Shown: piece after piece, positions 55,001 to 64,000 of the stretch
How the letters are laid out: each line of letters opens with the position of its first letter
Numbering within the stretch: position 1 is the stretch's first letter
From: Linnemannia elongata
Lineage: Eukaryota; Mortierellomycota; Mortierellomycetes; Mortierellales; Mortierellaceae
Direction: 5' to 3'
Assembly (NCBI GenBank): GCA_036320915.1
Contig: JAXBDG010000023.1
Coordinates: 496,001-560,000 of the forward strand
Length of the DNA: 64,000 bases
Notes under the pieces: model-generated
What the model was told of the DNA's origin: nothing
What the model saw: only the letters and a program-made list of their open reading frames with translations
Databases searched by the model: none
Made by a program: the position numbers and the translations under genes

Positions 55001-56236
55001 CCTTTCAGCTGCTTGGGTGAGTTTGTGTATTTCGGTTTTGCATCTTTATATAAAGAAAGGGCAGTGATGACGTGCAGGGGCTGGGAAAAAGAAGGGCTTT
55101 AAGGGGTCAAAAAGAAGACAACCATTCGTGTGTAACCTATGTTCTGTTTACTGCACCATATTATAACACATTTTACCTCAAACGCCGCTTACCATGGTTG
55201 TCTGCAACTCCCACCTACCTGATCTTGCTCCAAAAACAAATGTATACTCTTTTCCTTGCTTCCAACCCAAACAAAACCTCTTGACTCCTTTCCTCTACCC
55301 ATTGATGCCTATCCAAACGTGCCATCACATTTGGGGCGGGAAGCAATCGATTAATAGCCGGATGATTTGCGCACAGCCGATATGGCCGTTGTGGATTCAG
55401 ATGAAGCCTTCTTCAGAGTCAATAGACCGAAAGAATACATAAAGTATAAAGGTAAAGTGGTTGGTCTTTTCTAAACTCAAGCTTGTCCTAAATGATGCAG
55501 CTCTTTTTAACCATGCTTCCCATCTGTTTGATTGCAATTATTTACGTGTGAAGTGACAAGCATAGGAAGGAATAAAAAGAGAGGGCTGTAAAGCGAGTAG
55601 CAAAAAGAAAGGGGTAGTGAGAATCAAACTTGAAGGTAGTCGAATAGGGAGTATGGGAGCTAGGGCAAAGCGGGGAAGAGAGCGTGGGAGCTGTAGCAAA
55701 GGCAATGGAGGCGAGAAGAAGAAAAGAGTGGGGAGAGGGGCACAGCAAAGAGATGTGGAAAGAGTGCGCGCGGAAGGGACAGAGAAAGGATGAGGCGCGG
55801 AGGGTGGTGGGTAAAGGGAGTCGATAAGATCTCTAATATACTAAAAAAATAGTAAATTACGTGAGAGCGGAGCCCGAACGAAAGAAAAGAAAATTGTGAG
55901 GGCAAAGCCCGAACTTTGTGACCCCTGGTGCCGCGTGCACCAAAAGGGAGGGAGCGCTGTAGTGCGACCATTAAGGCCATCTTGCGCAAAGTGCCAGTAT
56001 GCTGTGAGTGCATGTCATGAGCTTTTTAGTGATCTCTTCAAAAAGCAGTCCCTCCTTTGTTTTGGTTGATCAACATAACGTGTTGCATCTTTACTCATTC
56101 CTTCACTTCCAGACTCCTTCCTCCTTCATCGTTTCATTGCAAGCTCAGGGTCTCTCTCTCTCTCTCAAGTACTTTGTCCCCAAGGTAACATCGATCTTAT
56201 TTTCGCCTCCATCATTTTTATTTACTTCGAGGCACT
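55001..56236. other. Intergenic DNA
   Basis: No gene supported. Short repeated phrase GCGGAGCCCGAAC / GCAAAGCCCGAAC at 55865-55912. Confidence 0.4.
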
Positions 56237-56540
56237 CGTAGTTGGACTGCGGTCCCCTCTGTCTCTCCCAAAGTTCATCGGTTATTGTGATCGTTGTCCA
56301 CCGCCCTTTTATTGTGGTTTGCAGTAACTGAGGTCGGTCGTGTTGGCTTTGACTGCGGTCATGCGACAGAGGTGGCGAGTGATCTCTTGCTCGTAGTTGG
56401 ACTGCGGTCCCCATTATCCCTGCCAAAGTTCATCGGTTATTGTAATCGTTGTCCACCACCCTTTTATTGTGTTTACAGTAACTGAGGTCGGTCGTGTTGG
56501 TTTTGACTGCGGTCATGCGATAGTGGTGGCGAGCACATGT
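56237..56540. repeat. Tandem duplication, two units of about 150 bp
   Basis: Units start at CTCGTAGTTGGACTGCGGTC (56237 and 56393) and include CAAAGTTCATCGGTTATTG and GTAACTGAGGTCGGTCGTG. They differ at about ten positions. Confidence 0.9.
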
Positions 56541-56626
56541 TGAGTATGTTTGACTCAATTGTAATATTTTTTCTATGTATTATTAATAATAACAACCTTA
56601 CTGCTAATCCTTTAGATTCTCGCAAA

Positions 56627-57111
56627 ATGGACGTGACAAAAGACACCTTGGACTTTTTCAATGAAAAGGATACTTTTGATCCCATCACATTCTTCAAATG
56701 GATGGGATATCGACATCAAAACGACAAACGAGAAGTCCATTCGAAGTACCAGACCTTGATATCACTCGCGGAGGAATCAGTCGAATGGAGAGCAAATGCT
56801 GTGTCGATGGCAGAGCAATGGCAAAGTCTTCACGCTGATGGAACGATAGCGAATTTTTGCAGGAACCTCCCAAAGAAGTCTTTGAACAAAAGGGTGATGC
56901 AGGCGCAGGTAGGATACGATGCAAATATCTTTCGAGACAACTCTACGGAGCTCAGGCGCTGTCTGAGGCACTCAAGACCAACTCGACTCTGGCCATGTTG
57001 GACCTAAATGCCAACTGGATAGGATCCAACGGAGCTAAGGCGCTGTCTGAGGCACTCAAAACCAACTCGACTGTTACCATTGTTGGCTTATGCAACACTT
57101 GCGAAGATTAA
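56627..57111 (+). CDS. Chimeric small protein with two terminal LRRs (uncertain)
   Basis: ATG 56627 opens MDVTKDTLDFFNEKDTFDPI, a charged soluble sequence of unknown family. A 46-nt GT-AG segment (56909-56954) can be removed to join MQAQ to ALSEALKTNSTLAMLDLN, then NGAKALSEALKTNSTVTIVG and TAA at 57109-57111. The LRRs are the same 28-residue type as in the genes at 4.6-9.5 kb but on the opposite strand. The first part may be an original gene into which an LRR fragment was inserted; the intron is only a reading-frame argument. Confidence 0.4.
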
Positions 57112-57299
57112 TAACTATATATGCTGAGTCTAACTGCCGGTTATGCTAAGCATTTATTGATGAACACTACCTTTCCAATAAATATCTATGAACATGGAGG
57201 CTTAATCCATCAGGTGGTGACTAGTTTGCGATGATCACTCTTGATGAAATAGATGCTCTTAATTGACGCACGAAGAAAAAGGAAAACGAGAGAGAGATG

Positions 57300-57735
57300 T
57301 TGTTCTTTCGAACAAATATATAGAACAATGGGCTTAATCTCAGCAGATCGTAGCAACAAGGCTACTCTACTGCTTACAATACCCCGTTCAATTAAAAGTC
57401 GTCTGCAATGGATTTATCTCTTCCGATATTTGAAATTAACATTAGCAGGAACCTCACAAAGCCTTTCCGCTCTGCAAGATAGCCGCACGTAGTGTGATTC
57501 AGAATCCGAAGATCTATTCGTATTCAACTAAAAATGGCACAAGGCGGTAATCGTCGCGTTCTAGCACGGGTTCTGACTTAGAGGCGTTCAGCCATAACCC
57601 AACGGATGATAGCTTCGGGCTATTGCCTGCTCAGGCAGACCCAAATACCAATTATCCGAATGAACGGTTCCTCTCGTACTAAGTTCAATTACTATTGCAA
57701 CAGCATTTCATCAGTAGGGTAAAACTAACCTGTCC

Positions 57736-57766
<31 letters not shown>

Positions 57767-57883
57767 ATTAGTGGGTGAACAATCCAACGCTTACTGAATT
57801 CTGCCTTAGTATGATAGAAAGAGCCGACATCGAAGGATCAAAAAGCAACGTCGCTATGAACGCTTGGCTGCCACAAGCCGGTT
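57300..57883 (-). pseudogene. 28S rRNA 3' end, about 585 bp (antisense to +)
   Basis: In reverse: CTTGTGGCAGCCAAGCG at the right end, then GATTGTTCACCCACTAATAGG, CGTCGTGGGACAGG, AGTACGAGAGGAACC (intact sarcin-ricin loop), TGCTAGAACGCGACGATTAC and near the left end GATCTGCTGAGATTAAGCCC. It runs from the peptidyl-transferase region to the mature 3' end plus a few bases of downstream spacer. Well conserved, so recent. Confidence 0.92.
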
Positions 57884-57989
57884 ATGCTCATGTACTTTTC
57901 AATTACAACACGGAGAGACGTGTTGTCATCAGTCTCCATTCCATAGGCGACGCGTTCCACTTCTTGTCATGTCTCTATGTCATGACCGT

Positions 57990-58501
57990 CTCTCCATTCA
58001 TTCTGACTACCTATCTCTCCCTCTTTGCCCTTGATCACCCCTCTTTTTTGCATCCTTCCTTTCTCACTCTGCCTTTGATCTTTTTGCATCCCTTCTTTCC
58101 CACTCTGCCCTTGATCGTGTTTTTTGGCATCCCTTCTTTCTCACTCTGTCCTTGATCTTTTTGCGTCCCTTCTTTCACAGTCTGCCCTTAATGCGTCCCC
58201 CCTTTCCCAGTGTATCCATGATGTACTCCTTTCCCGTCTGTGTATGGTGATTTTTTTTCTCATCTGTGCATGATTTTTTGTGTGGCCCTCTTTTTCCGTG
58301 TCCCTCCCTTTAATGCCTTGGTTGATCTCATCCCTTGACCTTTTTCATGCCTTGGTTATTTCCTCATCCCTTGATCTTTTTTCATGCCTTGGTTTTGTCG
58401 ATCCCTTAGACTTTTTATCACTTTGTCTTTTGTTATCCCTTTGTCTTTCTTCCTTCTACTACAGGGTGAACAATCCAACGCTTACTGAATCCTGCTTCCG
58501 T

Positions 58502-58537
<36 letters not shown>

Positions 58538-60330
58538 AACGTCGCTATGAACGCTTGGCTGCCACAAGCCAGTTGATCTGCGCTCTAGGTTAAGGAAGAC
58601 TTGCGTAATCGTCACACGCGTTCCATTCTAACTTCACCAGAGCCGCCCTTCTAGAATCACATGACATGATCCTCATGTATCCGCCATTCCTTGGAGTACC
58701 CTTGATCTTTTCGGCCCTCCTTCCTTTCCATCTCTTGATCTTTTTGCAGTATCCCTTTCTTTTTCCTGCATCCCTTCTTTTTCAGAAATCCCTTAAATTT
58801 GATGTTATACCTTCCTATTGACACTTGATATGGTCCCTTGATTATGTAGTCCTTTGATGTGGTCCTTTAATGTGGTTATCCTTGGTATTGTCCATTGGTA
58901 TGTCCCCTGGTGTTTTCTCCGATGCGTTGATATCGTTCTTTGATACTGCCCCCTGACATGTTGCTTTGAAGCTATCTTTTTCTACAACCTCATTCCTTAT
59001 TTTAGTCTCTTGATCTTTCCATCCAGCATCCCTAAATTTCCCTCAGTACATCATCACCCTATCTCTTTTCGCCGCACTGGTTAGCCATTTTCCACATTTG
59101 CTATTCATGCCAGCATCCCTTTCTTTTTCAGCATCCCTTGACCTTTTAAGATCCCTTGACGGCGTCTTTTGTTGTTTGATTTTGCCTTTAGTATTGCGCC
59201 TTGATGTCACCCATTAGTGTTGATTCTTGTCTTTGTTAGGTGCCGTCCAAAGGTGTTGTCCAAAGGTGTTGCCTATTGGTGTTGCTCCTTGGTGTTGTCC
59301 CTAGATTTCGGCTCTTGATGTTGTCCTCTGATCTTGTGCTTTGATCTATCATTTTCTGCATCCCCTTTGCTCCTTCAGTTTCCACTAGCCCTTACTCCTG
59401 ATCTTTGTGTCCATCCTTTTCCTTGCTTGGCTTGAACTTTTGACATATTTTCTCTCTCGGCATGATGTTTTCTGTCCTTCCTTCCTCTTCCTTATAATGA
59501 TGAGGATTTTGAAAAATGTGAGAGTGGAGGGGGTCTGGTCTAAAAGAACAGGGGGTGGTGTTGAAGATGCCGATAGCAGATAAATTAGAGGGTTGCAAAA
59601 CTAAGGCATTGAGGACGTGTTTGCAAATTTATTATGAGCTCAAACACGCCATGTTAAGACGAGCAATCACGCAAAACACACAACCTCAGGAGCAGATGTG
59701 TTTACAAACACGTACGTGTTACAAAATTGCTCTGCCTAGGATTGTAACCCCATATTGTATGCAAAAAGACGGGTGCTTGAGAACAAGAATGAGGTATAAG
59801 GAAGAAGGAAGGGAGAATACGCAAAGGAGGGGTTCTGTACGAAAAAGAAGTGATGACACCAGCCTGAGGGATCTCACATCCTTTCAGTTGCAAGTTACTT
59901 GTTTACCGGCATTCCTCCGTACACACACCCCTTCTTTTTCCATGCCCCCCTCCTTTTCCATCAAACCTTCCTCCTTCTAGCATCCCTCAATTTGATCCAG
60001 CCATCTTTTGGCTTCCCTCTTTTCTCCTTTCCCCGTTACTGTCCTTCATAGCTCCTCCTTTCTTCCATCCTTGAACTTTCTCTAGCATCTCTTCTTTTTA
60101 CCGTCCCCTTCCCTTTCCTTCCTCCCTTTTCTGCCCCCCCCCCCCCCCCCCCCCCCTTCTTTTCCAGCTCCACTCTTTCATCTTTATTCAATTCCTCTTC
60201 CCTCTCTTGTCCACCATACATGTACATCGTCCTTTTTTAGCAACTGCCCTTCCCTCTCTCTTACAGTTTCTCCTTGATCCTTCCGTGTCCCACCTCTTCC
60301 GACATCCCCTTGAACTAGTCTCTTCTCAGA
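57990..60330. repeat. T-rich CCCTTGATCTTTT / GGTGTTGTCC satellite
   Basis: Degenerate repeats of CCCTTGATCTTTTTGCATCCC and GGTGTTGTCC fill most of this region on both sides of the 28S piece at 58463. It includes a C run at 60136-60156. A 141-codon frame from 59555 is unrecognised. Confidence 0.7.
58463..58573 (-). pseudogene. 28S rRNA fragment, about 110 bp (antisense)
   Basis: In reverse: AACTGGCTTGTGGCAGCCAAG through TTCGATGTCGGCTCTTCC to GCGTTGGATTGTTCACCC. Confidence 0.92.
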
Positions 60331-60436
60331 ACTGTCATACCTACATTAGCGTCCAGTGCTTATTTATTAACCCATTCTTTTTCTACACCCTTCCAAGAGT
60401 GAGACCGCTTTACTATCCGTTCAGAGCGTATAAGTG

Positions 60437-60540
60437 CGTGAACAATCCAATGCTTACAGGGTATTCTGCTTCAGTATGATAGGAAGAACCGACATCGAAG
60501 GATCAAAAAGCAACGTCGCTAAGAACGTTGGCTGGCTAAG
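60437..60540 (-). pseudogene. 28S rRNA fragment, about 100 bp (antisense)
   Basis: Same stretch as at 58463-58573 with more changes. Confidence 0.88.
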
Positions 60541-61203
60541 CCAAATGCCTAATCGTCCTTGCCCCTTTTTTTTCTTTTATTCCCAGACTCGTTCTGTTTA
60601 GCGCCCTTCCCTTGTAGGGCCTTTTTCCTTCGTTTCTCCTTTCCCCATGTTCTCTCCTTTTCCTTGCCCCCTCGCTCCATTTCTTCGCCGCTCTTCTTTT
60701 TCGTTTGCTAATCCCATCTCCTGATTTTTCTCATCCCTTCATATTGCTGCATTTTTATTTGTCCCCCCTCCCCACCACCACCACCTCCTCCTCCTTCTCC
60801 TCCTTGATGCGCTTTCCTCTTACTTCCTGACATCCTTTGACCAGAAGGGACACACTTCGTTGTCTCCGGCTCTGAACCTTGGAAGGTATACTGACGATAT
60901 ACTCCTCTACTCTTATCCTACCATATCTTTGTATAAAAGAGCATGGCTTCAGATAATATCCACCCTCAACGAACAGCCGCACTTACCGCCCATCACTCCG
61001 ACGATCCAGTATCACTCTGACGATTCATAATCCGCCACAAGACCTCCATATAATCCGCCACAAGAGATTGTAACAGAATCGCTGTAACAGCTGCACAGGT
61101 ATATTACAAACAGAAACATATGTCTGCATTTTGAGATTACGATATAAGCATGTCTCCATCTCACATACAGGAACTTTCTTCGACCACTATAGAGTACAAC
61201 AAA

Positions 61204-61557
61204 ATGCAGAGATTTCGTCTTATTTCTGTGCTTCTGTTCTTGCCGTTGAATTTGGTTTATTGCTACACGATGGCAGTTACGTCTGTTGGCAATCTTGCAA
61301 ATCCGACGACATGCAATTGCATTATTGACCAGATAACTGATGTTCGCGTGGCACGTGCGGAATGTTACAGCCTCACTAACAACCCTTGTCAGGAACATGG
61401 TATTATCGTATGGCGGTTTTACGCAGGCCCTAGGTTCGGACGCTTTAAAGAGGCGTGTGCTACTACCGCTCAACGAACTGGAGGGAATATCGTTAGTAAT
61501 GAGTGCTTAGCGATTAACGGCGCAGAGAATTGTGACATATTCAACAAGTGCAGATAA
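61204..61557 (+). CDS. Secreted Cys-rich protein (117 aa)
   Basis: ATG 61204 starts the signal peptide MQRFRLISVLLFLPLNLVYC. The mature part has eight Cys, in TTCNCIIDQITD, RAECYSLTNNPCQEHG, RFKEACATT, SNECLAINGAENCD and FNKCR. No family is recognised. An upstream in-frame Met adds 18 polar residues before the signal peptide and is less likely. Likely an extracellular disulfide-rich protein of the fungal effector-like kind. Confidence 0.65.
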   Translation: MQRFRLISVLLFLPLNLVYCYTMAVTSVGNLANPTTCNCIIDQITDVRVARAECYSLTNNPCQEHGIIVWRFYAGPRFGRFKEACATTAQRTGGNIVSNECLAINGAENCDIFNKCR

Positions 61558-61616
61558 ATAAATAGCCTCATGCAATAAATTAAACTGGCGGGGGCGCTGC
61601 CTTCGGTCGCACGGGG

Positions 61617-61799
61617 TTATTCATGATAAAAATATTTATTTCTGATGACAAAACTAACTCTGAGAGACCGAGTAGCCGATATGTCTTTTAAAACGCTAGG
61701 AAAATCTTCACAGCGAGTGCATACACCACCGGCGGAAGGAAGATGAGAAATTTTAAAATCGGCACCTTGAGGTTGTTCGAGTTGCGATCCTGAGGACAT
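61617..61799 (-). CDS. Short fragment, possibly dynamin-GTPase-like (weak)
   Basis: MSSGSQLEQPQGADFKISHL followed by PSAGGVCTRC recalls the LPxxxGxxTRxP segment after the P-loop of dynamin-like GTPases. The frame then loses similarity. May be a gene fragment. Confidence 0.2.
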   Translation of the reverse strand: MSSGSQLEQPQGADFKISHLPSAGGVCTRCEDFPSVLKDISATRSLRVSFVIRNKYFYHE

Positions 61800-61879
61800 T
61801 ACAGGGAAGGAACAATCTCACAGCCTGAAGTGTCTGCCATGGGACCTGTTGACCGTCATCCTAAATTCTTGCTTGAGAG

Positions 61880-62500
61880 CTATAGTACCACCCACTTTTC
61901 ACGGCAATATCCACAGCGAGTGGAATAGTATTCATCAATCGCATTATCCATTTTGAGCTGCTTGCAATAACCGTATTTGTTGACATCGTGTCCTCGCCTG
62001 CCACAATATACACACACCAGACTCAACAAATGTTGTATACAGGAGTACATAGCAGGCCGCGACTCACGACTACTGTACTGCACAATACCAACGATCGCCT
62101 TCTCGTTGATATATGGCGTAAGTAAGACTTCCTGGTGGCGTGTAGAGATCTCGTTGGCCCATGGGGTGAGGATTCGAGAGCAATCTCCACTCAGGTCGTA
62201 TACACGGATGTCTTGGTTTAGAGCTCGGCAGGACATAATAGCAAAGGCACACTTTACTTTAATCGTCCAGGAGATGGCAGTACTTGCGGACTTGGTCGTA
62301 GAGATAAATTGAGACTTGACTTTGTTGTTAAAGCCTTTTTGGATAAGCTGCTCGAACGTAAGTCCCGCTGCTTGATCGCCACACTCAAATCCGTCCTCAG
62401 GGACAACATCATACGCTCTAATGACTCGAAAGAGATGCTCGGGATGTTGGATAGGCTGCATTGGACAGATGGGATGATAATGACTGTATCTATATGACAT
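61880..62500 (-). CDS. ADP-ribosyltransferase-like fold protein with C-terminal zinc ribbon (206 aa)
   Basis: The start MSYRYSHYHPICPMQ at 62500 is preferred over a longer frame from 62656. The core has LFRVIRAYDVV with an Arg, KSQFISTTKSASTAISW with a Ser-Thr-Thr, and EISTRHQEVLLTP with a Gln-x-Glu-like site. In that order these fit the R-S-E layout of arginine-type ADP-ribosyltransferase folds and related fungal domains of unknown function. A C-terminal segment has paired Cys (CVYCGRRGHD...GYC and RCGYCREKW), a possible zinc-binding module. No signal peptide, so probably intracellular. Enzymatic activity is not established. Confidence 0.45.
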   Translation of the reverse strand: MSYRYSHYHPICPMQPIQHPEHLFRVIRAYDVVPEDGFECGDQAAGLTFEQLIQKGFNNKVKSQFISTTKSASTAISWTIKVKCAFAIMSCRALNQDIRVYDLSGDCSRILTPWANEISTRHQEVLLTPYINEKAIVGIVQYSSRESRPAMYSCIQHLLSLVCVYCGRRGHDVNKYGYCKQLKMDNAIDEYYSTRCGYCREKWVVL

Positions 62501-62844
62501 GGTTATGGTAGGAGTGAAGAAGGTGTTGAAGTGAGATTCCCACGTAATGATGCTAGTGAGGACCTCAAGAAAACCCCAGCCCCTTAAATAATCTATTGAA
62601 CAAAGCATCAACGACGCCACCTCGAAATGGATGCCGCTAACACACTTTTTGCTCACTCACACACCCGCCACTGCGCCCAGTTGCCTTTGAAGCAAGCAAA
62701 CCCATGGCGTCTTACGCTGCCTCTCCGCCATATCTAACATCTTGGCCACCACTTGTGTTGATGAGAAGAGAAACAGAAGAGACAACACAATTTGACAGGT
62801 AGACCAAGACACTTTAGGGTACGTCTCAGTCGTTTTGGCATATA
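62501..62844. other. Intergenic DNA
   Basis: Nothing recognised apart from the promoter side of the preceding gene. Confidence 0.4.
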
Positions 62845-63314
62845 TTAAACCGCCCTTAACTTAAGCACCTTTAAGAAAGAAAAAAAAGAAAGAGAGATGT
62901 TGCTCTTTCGAACAAGTCTATAGAACAATGGGCTTAACCTCAGCAGATCGTAGCAACAAGGCTACTCTACTGCTTACAATACCCCGTTCAATTAAAAGTC
63001 GTCTGCAATGGATTTATCCCTTTCAATATTTGAAATTAACATTAGCAGGAACATCACAAAGCCTTTCCGCTCTGCAACATAACCCCGCGTAGTATGATCT
63101 TGGGCCCGAAGGTCTATTCGTATTCAACTAAAAATGGCACAAGGCGGTAATCGTCGCGTTCTAGCACGGGTTCTGACTTAGAGGCGATCAGCCATAACCC
63201 AACGGATGATAGCTTCGGACCATTGCCTGCTCAGGCAAGCCCAAATACCAATTATCCGAATGAACGGTTCCTCTCGTACTAATTTCAATTATTATTGCAA
63301 CAACATTTCATCAG
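62845..63314 (-). pseudogene. 28S rRNA 3' end fragment with spacer (antisense)
   Basis: In reverse: CTGATGAAATGTTG, then AGTACGAGAGGAACC, GCTAGAACGCGACGATTACCG, GATCTGCTGAGGTTAAGCCC and a downstream spacer (CAACATCTCTCTTTC...TTAAGTTAAGGGCGG). It lacks the common 5' boundary seen in the others: it begins at the CTACTGATG region. The spacer resembles 15950-16012. Confidence 0.9.
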
Positions 63315-63567
63315 TGTGAGGACTTTGCGGGTAGGATATAATAACGAAGGCAAGTTGACCATTTTGCCGCCGTAAAAAATAATAATAAATGCAAATGAGT
63401 AACGACAACATCATGCACACAAAAAAAAAACATAATGAAAAAAGAGGGCATTAGATACGCCATCAACGTTTTATCTGAAAAGTAACACCCACATCCGTTG
63501 ATATCTAAAAAATCAAGCTTCCAAACACCATCACCGCCAGAAAACAACACCAACCTCCTTTTCCACC
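63315..63567. other. 3' flank of the TM9SF gene
   Basis: AT-rich, with an A run at 63421; probable 3' UTR of the gene to the right. Confidence 0.5.
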
Positions 63568-64000
63568 TTAATCGATCTTGATGCTGCCATAGATCTTGCG
63601 AACGAATGCAAACGTCGAGAAGAATCCAATGGCTCCAGAAAGAACAAAGAACATGACACTCATGATCGCCGTCCATCCAAAGTAGAGCACCACAGACGTG
63701 AAGCTCTTGATCTGGAGCGTCGTAAAGTAGTACATGACGGAGTACAGGAAGATGTACACCGCAGAGGCGCCTGAAGTAAAGAACGCTCTCCACCACCAGT
63801 GATAATCCTCCGCGCACAGATGGAAGTAGCACATCAGGATGGTCACCTCGGCACAGGTCATGATGAGAATACCAAAGACCAGGAAGAGGAACCCAAAGAC
63901 ATAGTAGATCTTGTGGAACCAGATCGAGTTCAGGATGAAGTAGAGCTCAATAAAGATCGCACCAAAGGGCAAGATGCCTCCAATGAGCATCGAGGGGATA
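63568..64000 (-). CDS. TM9SF/EMP70 (nonaspanin) family protein, C-terminal part
   Basis: A partial CDS entering from the right edge, in frame from 64000. It encodes several membrane helices (LPFGAIFIELYFILNSIW; YYVFGFLFLVFGILIMTCAEVTI; ASAVYIFLYSVMYYFTTLQI; VLYFGWTAIMSVMFFVLSGA) with the family block CAEDYHWWWRAFFTSGASA. It ends FVRKIYGSIKID, the conserved C-terminal KxD-type COPI-binding signal that keeps these proteins in the Golgi. Nonaspanins take part in adhesion, secretion and metal homeostasis. The N-terminal lumenal domain lies outside the window. Confidence 0.95.
   Translation of the reverse strand, partial: IPSMLIGGILPFGAIFIELYFILNSIWFHKIYYVFGFLFLVFGILIMTCAEVTILMCYFHLCAEDYHWWWRAFFTSGASAVYIFLYSVMYYFTTLQIKSFTSVVLYFGWTAIMSVMFFVLSGAIGFFSTFAFVRKIYGSIKID

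Noticed and set aside
57300..63314. Functional rDNA unit
   Set aside because: Pieces are truncated, separated by satellites and lack 18S, 5.8S and most of 28S.
1..64000. CRISPR arrays, tRNA genes or prokaryotic operons
   Set aside because: No spaced identical repeats, no recognisable tRNA cloverleaf, and spliced genes indicate a eukaryote.

Overview
This window is nuclear DNA from a fungus. The best fit is an early-diverging mould of the Mortierella group (Mortierellomycota). That assignment is inference. It rests on short GT-AG introns of roughly 90-130 nt, an intron-bearing malate synthase, F-box/ribonuclease-inhibitor-type leucine-rich repeat (LRR) genes with 28-residue repeats, a CVNH lectin, a secreted NlpC/P60 protein and long CT-rich, A- and T-run-rich intergenic DNA.

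Layout. The left part (1-14 kb) holds the 5' end of malate synthase, two tandem F-box/LRR genes (one broken by a stop codon and a 176-bp insertion), a decayed 28S rRNA piece, a fused ATP-grasp ligase/methyltransferase and a decayed Fanzor (eukaryotic TnpB-like) remnant. From 16 to 20 kb lies a cluster of three small secreted protein genes: a tandem Cys-rich protein, a Kazal-like inhibitor and a CVNH lectin. From 21 to 32 kb is a housekeeping block: a circularly permuted YqeH/NOA1/Gep3-type mitochondrial GTPase divergent from the ribosome-maturation GTPase EFL1, then a Kre9/Knh1-type GPI-anchored wall protein. From 33 to 44 kb are repeats (28S-headed SINE-like elements, helicase and retroelement remnants, a fold-back MITE) around a small secreted-protein gene with an in-frame TGA, a secreted NlpC/P60 protein and a kelch membrane protein. 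From 45 to 53 kb a segmental duplication carries a secreted cold-shock-domain protein and its broken paralogue. Between the two copies lie a phosphatidylserine-decarboxylase-family gene and a 2.27-kb pogo/Tigger-like transposon inserted in another Fanzor remnant. From 54 to 64 kb are an ICMT-family membrane protein, an LRR chimera, several antisense 28S pieces in T-rich satellite DNA, a Cys-rich secreted protein, an ADP-ribosyltransferase-like protein with a zinc ribbon and the C-terminus of a TM9SF protein.

The most striking signals are: (1) at least eleven truncated 28S rRNA pieces, most starting at the same point in the peptidyl-transferase region, several fused to repeat bodies as possible SINE-like elements; (2) a cold-shock protein with a signal peptide, plus a pseudogene copy; (3) the ATP-grasp/methyltransferase fusion with a changed metal-site residue; (4) a cut-and-paste transposon sitting exactly at a TA inside a Fanzor C-terminus; (5) a cluster of small secreted proteins. 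All splice sites were chosen by reading frame and consensus; none is confirmed by transcripts.
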